The position numbers were made by a program, and so were the translations under genes. Under the pieces are notes generated by a model. The model was given only the letters and a program-made list of their open reading frames with translations. It was not told the DNA's origin and did not search any database. From Nocardiopsis terrae (GTDB taxonomy: Bacteria; Actinomycetota; Actinomycetes; Streptosporangiales; Streptosporangiaceae): a stretch of DNA of 64,000 nt. Shown here in pieces: positions 23,600 through 31,921 of this stretch. Within the stretch, counting starts at the first letter, position 1. Every line of letters starts with the position of its first letter. Location of the stretch: NCBI RefSeq assembly GCF_014651695.1, contig NZ_BMXJ01000003.1, forward strand, positions 151,046 through 215,045. Reading direction: 5' to 3'.

Positions 23600-25399
23600 T
23601 CACCTCTCGACGCGGTAGGCGCGGGCCTGGATTCCGTACAGTTCGGCGTAGCGCCCGCCGAGCTCCATCAGTTCGGCGTGGGTGCCCTGCTCGCAGATCC
23701 GGGCCCCGTCCATGACGACGATGTGGTCGGCCATGCGCACGGTGGAGAAGCGGTGCGAGACCAGGAGTGTGATGTGGTCCCGGTCCCTGAGGGCACGGGC
23801 GCGCTCGGCGTACTGCTCGAACAACAGGTGCTCGGTCTCGGCGTCCAGGGCGGAGGCGGGCTCGTCCAGGAGCAGCAGCAGCGGGTGGTCGCGCATGTAG
23901 CCGCGGGCGAGCGCGACCTTCTGCCACTGGCCCTCGGACAGTTCGGCCCCCTGGGCCCAGGTGTTGCCGAGCTGGGTGTCCAGCCCCCGGTCGAGCCCCT
24001 CGACCAGGGTGCGGGCGTCGGCGCGCTCGACCGCCCGGCCGACGGCCTCTCCGTCCTCGGCGCGGGGCAGGTCGCCCAGGCCGATGGACAGCCGCAGCGG
24101 GTACTCCAAGCGCGCGAAGTCCTGGAAGGCCCCCGAGAGCCGTGCCCGCCAGGCCTCGGCCGACATGTCGGCGAGGGGGACGTCGTCGACCAGGATCCGC
24201 CCGGAGTCGGGTTCGTACATCTTGGCCAGCAGCTTGACCAGCGTGGACTTGCCCGCCCCGTTCTCACCGACGACGGCCACCACCGCTCCTGCGGGCAGGT
24301 GGAGCGTGACCTCGTCCAGAACCGGCCGGTCCGTCCCGGGGTAGCCGAACGAGACCCCCTCCAGGGTGATGCCCGAGCGCATCCGTTCCGGCGGGGGGAC
24401 GGGGCCGCTCGCGGCCGAGGCGCGGGACAGTTCCTCCAGCCACAGCAGCCGGCGCCCTCCCTCCAACCAGATCGTGCGCAGGAAGTGGACCTGGTTGAGC
24501 GTCTGGCCGATGTACTGGGCCAGGCGGCTGCCGGCACTGAGGAGCAGGACGACCTCGGCCGCCGAACCGCCGCCCAGCGCCACCCAGGCGAGGGAGCCCA
24601 TGAACGCGCCGCCGAAGACCGCCAGCGCCGCCGCCCGCCACGCCGTGGTGGTCCAGCGGGCCCGGGACATGGCCCGGTGGCGCGCGGCCCAGGCCTGGCT
24701 GCGTCCGGCGCGCACCCGTTCCCGGGTTCGACTGACCCGTAGTTCGCGCCCGGGGGAGGCCCTGGTGCCCAGCAGGAAGAAGTGTCGTGCCAGGCGCTCG
24801 TGGTGTCCGGTCCTCTCCTCCAGCGCGTGCTCCACCCCGCCCCGCCAGTGGGAGACCAGGGCGGTGGGCACGGCGAACAGACACAGCAGCCCGAGCAAGG
24901 GGTGGATGGCCATCAGCAGAGCCATGGTCAGGCCCAGGCGCAGGAGGGCTCCGATCGCCTGGAACAGGTACTGGTAGACCTCGCTGAGCGTGTCCGCGTG
25001 GTCGCGCAGCAGCTGGGCGCGGTTGACGTAGGCGGGGCGTTCGTGGTGCTCCAGGGAGGGGATGCCGCTCTGCAGCCGCACCACGTGCGCTTCCATGAAC
25101 ACCGCGGCACGGTCGGCGAAGCGGCGGTTGGCCCGCTCACTCACCACGCGCAACAGCCAGCTCAGAGCGGCCAGTGCGCCCAGGAGCACGGAAGCGGTGA
25201 CCATGTCGACGGGGCCGCCGGAGACCACCGCCTCGGTGAGCATCGCCAGAACGGCGGCGATCAGCACGTCGGGCAGGGCGGCGCCGACCGTGGTGGCGAA
25301 CGCGACGGCGATGAGACCGGGTGAGGCCGCCCAGCCCAACCGCAGCGTGCGTGCCAGTGCCCGCCAGGACGAGGGCAGCGGGTGGTCATCGGTCGGCAT
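23600..25399 (-). CDS. ABC exporter half-transporter (subunit with degenerate signature)
   Basis: A 599-residue fused membrane/ATPase half-transporter. Six transmembrane helices occupy about the first 310 residues. The ATPase has Walker A GENGAGKST, signature LSEGQWQKVA (Glu in place of the second Gly), Walker B LLLLLDEPASALD and switch His in VSHRFST. Its start overlaps the upstream half-transporter gene by 14 bases, so the two very likely form a heterodimer. Cargo unknown: no precursor peptide, modification enzyme or resistance gene is adjacent. A lipid, peptide or drug exporter is possible. Confidence 0.9.
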   Translation of the reverse strand: MPTDDHPLPSSWRALARTLRLGWAASPGLIAVAFATTVGAALPDVLIAAVLAMLTEAVVSGGPVDMVTASVLLGALAALSWLLRVVSERANRRFADRAAVFMEAHVVRLQSGIPSLEHHERPAYVNRAQLLRDHADTLSEVYQYLFQAIGALLRLGLTMALLMAIHPLLGLLCLFAVPTALVSHWRGGVEHALEERTGHHERLARHFFLLGTRASPGRELRVSRTRERVRAGRSQAWAARHRAMSRARWTTTAWRAAALAVFGGAFMGSLAWVALGGGSAAEVVLLLSAGSRLAQYIGQTLNQVHFLRTIWLEGGRRLLWLEELSRASAASGPVPPPERMRSGITLEGVSFGYPGTDRPVLDEVTLHLPAGAVVAVVGENGAGKSTLVKLLAKMYEPDSGRILVDDVPLADMSAEAWRARLSGAFQDFARLEYPLRLSIGLGDLPRAEDGEAVGRAVERADARTLVEGLDRGLDTQLGNTWAQGAELSEGQWQKVALARGYMRDHPLLLLLDEPASALDAETEHLLFEQYAERARALRDRDHITLLVSHRFSTVRMADHIVVMDGARICEQGTHAELMELGGRYAELYGIQARAYRVER

Positions 25400-27257
25400 G
25401 GTCGGCTCCGTCCTGTTCCTCGTTGAACCGCGCGGCCTGCAGGTGGAAGAGCCGTGCGTAGGTGCCCTGGAGAGCCATGAGTTCGTCGTGGCTGCCGGTC
25501 TCGATCACCCGGCCCCGGTCCACGACGCAGATCCGGTCGGCGCGTCGGACCGTGGAGAAGCGGTGCGAGATCAGGACGGTGGTGCACCCGCGGGTGGCTT
25601 CCAGGACGCGGTCGAAGACCTCGGCCTCCCCGCGCACGTCCAGTTGGGCCGTGGGCTCGTCCAGGACCACCACGCCCGCGCCCCGGTTCACCGCGCACAG
25701 GACCCGGGCCAGGGCGACCCGCTGCCACTGTCCTCCGGACAGGTCGGTGCCGTTGGCGTACCCGGGGGAGAGCACCGTGTCCAGATCGCGCAGGTCCGTG
25801 GCGCCGGCGGTCGCCAGGGCTTCGAGGACCTGTTCGGGGGCGGCGCCCAGGGGGGCGACGTTGTCCCTGAGCGGCAGCTCGTAGCGGACGAAGTCCTGGA
25901 AGACGGCGCTGAGGCGGCGGCGCCAGGACTCCACGTCCAGGTCCCTCAGGTCGGTGCCGTCGACCTCGACCGTTCCCGAGACCGGGTCGTAGAGGCGGCA
26001 CAGCAGCTTGACCAGGGTGGACTTGCCCGCACCGTTGACGCCGACCACGGCCAGCGAACCCCCGGCCGGAACGGTGAGGTCGAGGCCGTCCAGGACCGGT
26101 GTGGACATCCCCGGGTAGGAGAAGGTCACGTCGCGGAACCTGATCTGCGCTGCGGGCATGCCCTCCGCAGGGGCCCGGCCGGAGACCACGGCGCGGGCCG
26201 CGGCGCTGGCGGACATCGCCTGCTCCACCCGCAGCACCGACGCCACACCGTCGGCGGCCAGGGACAGGGCCCAGTTCAGGCCGCCGAAGGCCAGGGCGCT
26301 CGCGCCGACGGCCGCGTAGGCGAAGGTGCTCACCTGGCCCAGGCCGACGGCGCCCGAGGCGGCGTCCCGTCCCAGGGACCAGAAGAACAGCCCTCCCGAG
26401 ACGATGAGGACCAGGACCGTCCAGCGCATCGGTTTCTGCCGCAGCCGGGTGGCGTGCCAGCGCAGTTCGATGAGGGCGCGCCGGTCCGCGGCGAAGCGGT
26501 CGGTCAGCCAGCTCGCGAGGCCGAAGAGCCGGATCTCCTTGGCGGCGGGGGAGTCCACCGCCAGCCGGTAGGAGTACTCGGCGCGGCGCTGGGCGTCGAG
26601 GACCTCACCGGTGTTGCGGTCCCACCGGGTGCTCTCGCGCAGCAGCCAGTGGGTGGAGAGCCAGGCCCCGCCGACCAGCAGCGGCGCCCACCAGGCGTAG
26701 GCGGCCAGGACCACCGCCTGTGCCAGGCCCGCGACGGCCTCCACCAGGCCGCCCGCGATGATGCCCATGGACAGGTGCAGGGGCGGGCCGGTCAGCCCGA
26801 GGTCGAAGTCGCGGGCGGCGGTCAGCTCGTCCATGCGCTCGCGGTCCTCCAGGTGCGCGACACCGTCCGGGGTGTTCGCGGCCACGAGCAGGCGGTCGTG
26901 CAGACGGTCGGAGACGTGCTCGCCCAGCAGGGAGCCGACCTGGGCGTGTAGGGGCGTCATGACCTGCATCAGGACGAAGACGACACCGATCAGGAGCAGT
27001 GGTGTCCGGAGCGGGGCCCCGTCGGCGACGGCACCGACGAGCACGCCGACCGCCACGACGAAGACGGCGGGAAGAACTCCCTGGAACAGGACCAGTGCCC
27101 ACCACGCCACGGTCAGTGCCGGATGGGACTTCCACAGGGTGGCGAAGAAAACCCATTCCCTCCGTGCCCTGAACAGGGCCTTCGGGCTGCTCTTCTCGGG
27201 GCGCCCCACTTCTTCGGCGGCAGGGAGGGTCACCCTGTGCACCGTCCTTTCCCTCAT
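25386..27257 (-). CDS. ABC exporter half-transporter (subunit with canonical signature)
   Basis: A 623-residue fused half-transporter with about six membrane helices and an ATPase with Walker A GVNGAGKST, canonical signature LSGGQWQRVA, Walker B VVVLDEPTAQLD and ISHRFST. The start is placed at ATG 27257 with GAGAA upstream; an ATG at 27332 would add 25 residues but starts within 25 bases of the proposed -10. It is the promoter-proximal gene of the pair. Expression may be controlled by a LacI-type protein binding the CelR-like palindrome at 27411-27424. Confidence 0.88.
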   Translation of the reverse strand: MRERTVHRVTLPAAEEVGRPEKSSPKALFRARREWVFFATLWKSHPALTVAWWALVLFQGVLPAVFVVAVGVLVGAVADGAPLRTPLLLIGVVFVLMQVMTPLHAQVGSLLGEHVSDRLHDRLLVAANTPDGVAHLEDRERMDELTAARDFDLGLTGPPLHLSMGIIAGGLVEAVAGLAQAVVLAAYAWWAPLLVGGAWLSTHWLLRESTRWDRNTGEVLDAQRRAEYSYRLAVDSPAAKEIRLFGLASWLTDRFAADRRALIELRWHATRLRQKPMRWTVLVLIVSGGLFFWSLGRDAASGAVGLGQVSTFAYAAVGASALAFGGLNWALSLAADGVASVLRVEQAMSASAAARAVVSGRAPAEGMPAAQIRFRDVTFSYPGMSTPVLDGLDLTVPAGGSLAVVGVNGAGKSTLVKLLCRLYDPVSGTVEVDGTDLRDLDVESWRRRLSAVFQDFVRYELPLRDNVAPLGAAPEQVLEALATAGATDLRDLDTVLSPGYANGTDLSGGQWQRVALARVLCAVNRGAGVVVLDEPTAQLDVRGEAEVFDRVLEATRGCTTVLISHRFSTVRRADRICVVDRGRVIETGSHDELMALQGTYARLFHLQAARFNEEQDGADHADR

Positions 27258-27356
27258 TGGTTCTCGTTTTGCGGACAGGCCGTCTCGTGCGCCTGTCAGG
27301 CGCGGGAAAGGAGAGCAGTGTAAGGCGGCCACCCCTTGATGGATCAGCGACGTGCG

Positions 27357-27386
27357 AACCTATCTTCGCTTCCGTCCCGGGGTCAA
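27357..27386 (-). promoter_or_regulatory. Candidate promoter of the ABC exporter operon
   Basis: On the minus strand, -35 TTGACC (27381-27386) and -10 TAGGTT (27357-27362) are 18 bases apart. This is the best sigma-70-like promoter read in the window and gives a leader of about 90 bases. Confidence 0.6.
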
Positions 27387-27410
27387 TCAGATATATTCGG
27401 CAAATGGCTT

Positions 27411-27424
27411 AGGGAGCGCTCCCA
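27411..27424. promoter_or_regulatory. CelR-like LacI-family operator
   Basis: AGGGAGCGCTCCCA contains the perfect palindrome GGGAGCGCTCCC (27412-27423). The cellulase repressor CelR of Thermobifida fusca binds TGGGAGCGCTCCCA, one base different. It lies 25 bases upstream of the -35 of the exporter promoter. No LacI-type gene adjoins it. Confidence 0.65.
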
Positions 27425-27606
27425 CCAGGCATGCGAAGTTTTCTGAATTCCTGGTGCGTACCCTTCGGCCCCGCGGAGTGGCCAGGCGCGCCCGGGCGCG
27501 CGGGCGGAGAGTTCGGAGGAGCGTTCCGCGGAGGGGTCGGGCGGCGCGGGCCGCGCACGGGTAATGCTCACCGCCGCCGGTGGGCACCGCCCGCGGGGGG
27601 TGGGGC

Positions 27607-27624
27607 GGGCTCCCAGCGGAGCCC
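27607..27624. terminator. Terminator of the acyltransferase gene
   Basis: GGGCTCC pairs exactly with GGAGCCC around a 4-base loop, 6 bases beyond the acyltransferase stop on the minus strand. Confidence 0.55.
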
Positions 27625-27629
27625 CGGGG

Positions 27630-28301
27630 CTACTCCCCGGCGCCGTGGTCGTTGTAGGCGCCGACGCGTTCCTGCCCGGTGAGGTCGCCGATGGCGTCCA
27701 TGATCCGGTCGGTGATGACCCGGCGGGCCTTGGCCGCAGCCAGGTGGTCGAACCCGGTGGAGAAGTCCATCGGTTCGCCGAAACGCACGGTGAAGGGGCG
27801 GGGGCGCGGCATGTTCGCCCCGATCGGTTGGACCTCCTGGGTGCCGCTGAGCCCCACCGGCACGACCACGGCCTTGGACTCCAGGGCGAGGTGGGCGACG
27901 CCGGTGCGGCCGCGGTAGAGGCGGCCGTCGCGGGAACGGGTGCCCTCGGGGTAGACCACGCAGGCCTCGCCGGCGTTGAGCCGGTCCAGCATCATCTCCA
28001 GCGACACCATGGCGTCGCGCGCGTTGCCGCGCCGGACCGGCATGGCCCCCAGGGAGCTGAACACGGTCTTGCTGAGCCTCCCCTTGACGCCGGGGGTCTC
28101 GAAGTAGTCGGACTTGGCGAGGAAGCGTACCCGGCGCTGGGTGACCGAGAGGGGGATGACGACGCTGTCCACGAAGGACAGGTGGTTGCTGGCAAGGAGT
28201 ACCGGTCCGGTGGAGGGGACGTTGTCACGGCCCTCGATGGTCGGCCGGCACAGGGTCCGGGCGAGGACCGCCGCGGTCTGCCGCAACGCACCGTAGAGCA
28301 C
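27630..28301 (-). CDS. 1-acyl-glycerol-3-phosphate acyltransferase (PlsC) family protein
   Basis: A 223-residue acyltransferase. The catalytic NHxxxxD motif is NHLSFVD (about residues 39-45) and the glycerol-phosphate-binding motif is YPEGTRS. There is a weakly hydrophobic N terminus for membrane association but no clear helix. It would add an acyl chain to lysophosphatidate or a related acceptor at the inner face of the membrane. The GTG start at 28301 has an AGGGAG site. Single gene, flanked by hairpins; actinomycetes usually carry several paralogues, so the exact acceptor is uncertain. Confidence 0.9.
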   Translation of the reverse strand: MLYGALRQTAAVLARTLCRPTIEGRDNVPSTGPVLLASNHLSFVDSVVIPLSVTQRRVRFLAKSDYFETPGVKGRLSKTVFSSLGAMPVRRGNARDAMVSLEMMLDRLNAGEACVVYPEGTRSRDGRLYRGRTGVAHLALESKAVVVPVGLSGTQEVQPIGANMPRPRPFTVRFGEPMDFSTGFDHLAAAKARRVITDRIMDAIGDLTGQERVGAYNDHGAGE

Positions 28302-28431
28302 GTGTTCTCCCTTTTATCGTCGGACGGAGCCGACCTCAATGTAACGGTGACCGGGCAGTAACAATGACTTGCCGCACACGGAGTGCGCTGCGTCACCAGG
28401 CTAAACGGAGGGCTCCGAAAGGAGGGACACC

Positions 28432-28446
28432 GGCCCCCCGGGGGCC
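28432..28446. terminator. Terminator-like hairpin after the dehydratase gene
   Basis: GGCCCCC and GGGGGCC are separated by one base, about 70 bases beyond the dehydratase stop on the minus strand. The rest of the 213-base gap should hold the acyltransferase promoter. Confidence 0.4.
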
Positions 28447-28514
28447 AGCCCCGTACACCTGCCCGACACCCGCGCGCCCGGCTCCGTCCGCGGCCGAACG
28501 CGCGCCCGCCGACC

Positions 28515-29438
28515 TCAGCCGGACAGCCGCCAGTCGGCGTTGGCGCCGCACACGACCAGGCACGGGTTCTCACCCGGAACGCGCCCGGCCAGCCAGGCGG
28601 CGAAGGGGACGGCCGCGGCGGGTTCGGTGGCGATGCGGAACTCCTGCCACAGGCGGGTCTGCGCGCTGATGATCTCGGCGTCGCTGACCAGCGCGGGCGT
28701 CACCGGATTCGCGCGCAGCACCTCGAAGGGCACCCGGCCCAGGGTGGCGGCACCCAGAGCGGAGGAGGCGACCGAGTCCACCGGCGTCCGGACCGGGTGG
28801 TCGGCGGCCAGCGCGGCGTGCATGCTCTGGCAGCCCTCGGGCTCGACCGCCACCACCCGGCGGCCCTCGGCGCCCAGGCGCACACCGGCGGCCAGGCCGC
28901 CACCGCCCACGGCGACCACGATCGAGTCGCACTCGGGCGCGTCGGCGGCGACCTCCAGGCCGACGGTCCCCTGGCCCGCGACCACGAGCGCGTCGTCGAA
29001 GGCGTGCAGGTAGCGCACGCCCTCGGCGTCGGCCCGCTCCAGGGCGGCCTCGGCGGCCACCGCGTAGTGCTCGCCGACCCGGACGATCTCCGCGCCGGTG
29101 GCCATCAGCGGCTCGGCCTTGGCCGCGGGCACCGTCTCGGGCACGTACACCGTGGCGCGCACACCCAGGATCCGCGCGGCCGTGGCCACCCCCAGGCCGT
29201 GGTTGCCGCCGGAGGCGGTGATCACCCGCTCGGCGGGCTCCCCGCCCATGAGGGCGTTGAGAGCGCCCCGCAGCTTGAACGCACCCGTGAGCTGGAGCTG
29301 CTCCAGTTTCAGGGTGAGGGGACGGCCGTCGATTTCGGTGCGCAGTACCGGGGTCCTGCGGGCGTGCGGGGCGATGCGCTCGGCGGCGGCGCGGACGTCG
29401 GTGGCCGTGGGCACGGCGGGCGCGGTCGTGGTGCTCAT
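28515..29438 (-). CDS. Threonine/serine dehydratase-like PLP enzyme
   Basis: A 307-residue fold-type II PLP enzyme. The PLP lysine lies in GAFKLRGA, the substrate loop is SGGNHGLG and the phosphate-binding glycine loop is GGGGLAAG. There is no C-terminal ACT domain, so it is the catabolic or unregulated kind that deaminates threonine or serine to a 2-oxo acid, or a racemase of the same fold. ATG 29438 is divergent from a LysR gene with two candidate operators in between, implying amino-acid-responsive control. Confidence 0.9.
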   Translation of the reverse strand: MSTTTAPAVPTATDVRAAAERIAPHARRTPVLRTEIDGRPLTLKLEQLQLTGAFKLRGALNALMGGEPAERVITASGGNHGLGVATAARILGVRATVYVPETVPAAKAEPLMATGAEIVRVGEHYAVAAEAALERADAEGVRYLHAFDDALVVAGQGTVGLEVAADAPECDSIVVAVGGGGLAAGVRLGAEGRRVVAVEPEGCQSMHAALAADHPVRTPVDSVASSALGAATLGRVPFEVLRANPVTPALVSDAEIISAQTRLWQEFRIATEPAAAVPFAAWLAGRVPGENPCLVVCGANADWRLSG

Positions 29439-29465
29439 GTTCCCACTCTGCCGCTACCGAGCATT

Positions 29466-29501
29466 AACTTAAAGTTGGGTCTGCTAAAGAAGGTTAAGCA
29501 G
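29466..29501. promoter_or_regulatory. Two candidate LysR operators between dehydratase and LysR genes
   Basis: AACTT-A-AAGTT (29466-29476) is a perfect short dyad. CTGCTAAAG...TTAAGCAG (29481-29501) is a 21-base dyad with 8-base arms and one mismatch. Both lie in the 109-base divergent gap and are A+T-rich, as LysR sites usually are. Confidence 0.6.
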
Positions 29502-29547
29502 ATATTTGTGCCAGTGTTTGTCTTGGATCGAGGGGGTGGGACGTCCC

Positions 29548-30501
29548 GTGCTGGACGCCAACAGACTGCGGGTCCTGGTGGAGATCGCACACGCCGGATC
29601 GATCGCCGCCGCCGCGGACCGGCTCTCCTTCACCCCTCCGGCCCTGTCCCAACAGCTCACGAAACTGGAACGCGAGGTCGGTTGCGTCCTGGTCGAGCGC
29701 GGTCGTACCGGCGCCACCCTCACCGAGGCCGGACGGGTCCTGCTCGAACACGGCGAGCGCGTGCTGGGTGAGCTCCGTGACGCCGAGGCCGCGGTCCGAG
29801 CCGTGGCCGGCGACCGCCCCGGGCGCCTGTCCCTGGGCGCCTTCGCCAGCGCGGGCAAGGTCCTGCTCCCCGAGGCGCTCGCCGCCTTCGGCCACGAACA
29901 CCCCCACGTGCGCCTGTCCCTGTCCGACATCGAACCGCCCGGCGGCCACGGCCTGGTCGCCTCCGGCGACCTCGACCTGCTCGTCACGCACCGCTACCCG
30001 GGGGTGCCCCTGCCCCGCAGTGGCGGTCTGCACCGCGAACGCCTCCTGGTGGACCCGCTCATGGCGGTGGCGCCCACCGGCCACCCGATCGCCGACAACG
30101 AACTCTCCCTGGCCGACCTGGCGGGGGAGGAGTGGATCTGCGGGGCGCCCGGCATCCACAACCGGATCAGTCTGGACACCGCCGCAGCGGCTGCCGGTGT
30201 GCGCCTGACCGTCGCCTACGAGACCCGCGACTACGAGGTCGCCCTCGCCCTCATCGAGGCGGGGGTCGGTGTCGCCCTGATCCCGCGGAGCATCCTCGGC
30301 GCGGCGCGCGGTGGCGGGTGGGTCAGCCGACCGCTGCGCGGCACCCGCCTGGCCCGGGAGATCTACACGGTGCACCGGAGCCGCCCGCCCGAACCGGTGC
30401 CCGCCATGGTCGCCACCCTGCGCCGCACCGCCGCCCGCGCTCTCCGGACGGGCCGGGCGCCGGAACCGCACGGAGGCGGGACCGGGCCCGACCCGCGATG
30501 A
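29548..30501 (+). CDS. LysR-family regulator next to the dehydratase
   Basis: A 317-residue LysR protein. The helix-turn-helix is in the first 60 residues (GSIAAAADRLSFTPPALSQQL) and the effector domain follows (VGVALIPRSIL near the end is typical). The GTG at 29548 gives the usual MLDANRLRVL opening; a start at 29506 would lie beside the operator and add 14 unlikely residues. It probably regulates the divergent dehydratase gene. Confidence 0.9.
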   Translation: MLDANRLRVLVEIAHAGSIAAAADRLSFTPPALSQQLTKLEREVGCVLVERGRTGATLTEAGRVLLEHGERVLGELRDAEAAVRAVAGDRPGRLSLGAFASAGKVLLPEALAAFGHEHPHVRLSLSDIEPPGGHGLVASGDLDLLVTHRYPGVPLPRSGGLHRERLLVDPLMAVAPTGHPIADNELSLADLAGEEWICGAPGIHNRISLDTAAAAAGVRLTVAYETRDYEVALALIEAGVGVALIPRSILGAARGGGWVSRPLRGTRLAREIYTVHRSRPPEPVPAMVATLRRTAARALRTGRAPEPHGGGTGPDPR

Positions 30502-30566
30502 GTTTCACCGCGGCCGGGAGTCCGTAGGGGAGATGATGCCGTGTATCCCGGCGAACGGAGCAGCCC

Positions 30567-30977
30567 GTGTCCACGACCACCCGCAGCCCTTCCGTGGCAC
30601 TGCCGATCGACGACCGGGCGAGGGCGATGGCCTTCTACCGCGAGGCCTTCGGTTTCGAGCCCCTCGGTGAACCCGCCGAGGACGGCGTGCCCGAGCCGCT
30701 CATGTTCCTGATCGACCAGCGCACCGTGCTGCTGCTCATCCCCAGGGGCGGTTTCGGCTGGGTCCTCGGCGACGACCGTGAACTCGCGCGGCCAGGCACC
30801 AGCGAGTGCCTCATGGGGATGGCCGTTGCCGACGAACGGGAGGTCGACGGCCTGGTCGAACGGGTCCGGGGCGCCGGGGGAGAGGTACTGGCCGAACCCG
30901 AGCGCAAACCCTGGGGCTACACGGCCCTGTGCGCCGACCCGGACGGGCACGTCTGGCAGGTCACGGTCCAGCCCTGA
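30567..30977 (+). CDS. Glyoxalase/VOC-domain protein
   Basis: A 136-residue single-domain VOC protein (bRMAFYREAFGFEPL-like start: ARAMAFYREAFGFEPL; end DPDGHVWQVTV). The His near the end and acidic residues could bind a metal, but the pattern is that of the PhnB/bleomycin-resistance-like group without firm substrate. GTG 30567 has a weak GGAGC site. Possible roles are antibiotic binding or a small lyase or dioxygenase. Stands alone. Confidence 0.8.
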   Translation: MSTTTRSPSVALPIDDRARAMAFYREAFGFEPLGEPAEDGVPEPLMFLIDQRTVLLLIPRGGFGWVLGDDRELARPGTSECLMGMAVADEREVDGLVERVRGAGGEVLAEPERKPWGYTALCADPDGHVWQVTVQP

Positions 30978-30981
30978 CCGG

Positions 30982-30996
30982 GCCCCGTTCCGGGGC
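30982..30996. terminator. Hairpin between convergent VOC and TRIC genes
   Basis: GCCCCG and CGGGGC are separated by 3 bases and fill the 20-base space between the two stop codons. Confidence 0.55.
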
Positions 30997-30997
30997 G

Positions 30998-31630
30998 CTA
31001 CAGCGGCGGCGCCCCGGGCGGGCTCGGGGCGTTCCAGCGGTAGCGCAGGGACAGCACCCGCGTGCCGAAGCACACCAGCGCGCCCACGATCGCGATCCAT
31101 CCGGCGGAGAACCCGGCCAGGTCCGCGGCGACCACGATCCCCGCCGCGAGCATCGCCGGGATCGCGTACAGGTGCGAGTTGGCGCTGAGCACCGTCGGTA
31201 TCCGGTTGAGCAGGACGTCGCGGATGGTGCCCCCGCCCACCCCGGTGATGACACCCAGCAGGACGGCCTGGAGCGGGCCGAAGCCGAACTCCAGGGCCTT
31301 GGTCGCCCCGATCACCGCGAACAGGCTCAGCCCGGCGGCGTCGAACAGCAGGATCGGTTTGGACAGGTGGGTGAGCTGGCTGCTGAGGAAGAACGCCAGC
31401 GTCCCCCCGGCCAGCGCGGTCACCAGGTACCGCCAGTCCTGGAAGGTCGCCGGGGTCTCACCGAGCAGGACGTCGCGGATGATGCCGCCGCCGATGGCGG
31501 TCACCACCCCGAGCGCCATCACCCCGACGATGTCGACCCTCGCGGTGCGGATCGCGGTCAGCGCCCCGTCGAGGGCGAACGCGAAGATCCCCATGAGGTC
31601 GAGGAGGAGAATAATGTTCTGGGTGGACAT
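30998..31630 (-). CDS. TRIC/YadS-family membrane protein
   Basis: A 210-residue protein with about seven hydrophobic helices and the internal duplication typical of the YadS/YicG (bacterial TRIC channel) family: AIGGGIIRDVLLGETP in the first half and GVGGGTIRDVLLNRIP in the second. Bacterial TRIC proteins form homotrimeric potassium-permeable channels; physiological role is little known. ATG 31630 is chosen, but the only purine-rich site (AAAGGAA) is 20 bases upstream, so a TTG at 31678 remains possible. Confidence 0.88.
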   Translation of the reverse strand: MSTQNIILLLDLMGIFAFALDGALTAIRTARVDIVGVMALGVVTAIGGGIIRDVLLGETPATFQDWRYLVTALAGGTLAFFLSSQLTHLSKPILLFDAAGLSLFAVIGATKALEFGFGPLQAVLLGVITGVGGGTIRDVLLNRIPTVLSANSHLYAIPAMLAAGIVVAADLAGFSAGWIAIVGALVCFGTRVLSLRYRWNAPSPPGAPPL

Positions 31631-31813
31631 GCGTGTGCGCCGGGGCGGCGGTTCCTTTCGGTTCGGGCCGGGTGCCAACCAAGAAGTACAGCACGGAAGC
31701 CACCCGATCGCCGCATGTCAGAGCTGTGAGGCGCCCCACCGGCCGACCCCGGCAGGCTCCACGGGCGAGCCGACGGGCCCGGTCCGGCCCCCAACATCCC
31801 TTTCCCGGGCCCG

Positions 31814-31833
31814 GCACCCGGGGCCCCGGGTGC
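31814..31833. repeat. Perfect 20-base palindrome in a divergent gap
   Basis: The 20 bases are fully self-complementary and centred on GGCC. They lie in the 291-base gap between the divergent TRIC and flavin reductase genes, where no terminator is needed. Could be a regulator site or a relic; nothing else is evident in the gap. Confidence 0.4.
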
Positions 31834-31921
31834 GCGTGTCGGCTCTTCCCTTGGCACCCTCCCCGGGACACCATCGTGGTTGGCAGCCGGGACCGAGCCG
31901 GTGGCCCCTCGGGAGGACCTC

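Larger units (their letters stand above)
27258..27629. other. Intergenic region upstream of the ABC exporter
   Basis: These 372 bases contain the exporter's candidate promoter, a CelR-like operator and, at the far end, the terminator of the acyltransferase gene. The 27430-27600 part is very GC-rich with no recognisable gene on either strand. Confidence 0.6.

Noticed and set aside
23600-27257. Ribosomally made peptide (lantibiotic or lasso) export cluster
   Set aside because: No precursor peptide, protease or modification enzyme could be found on either strand around the exporter genes.
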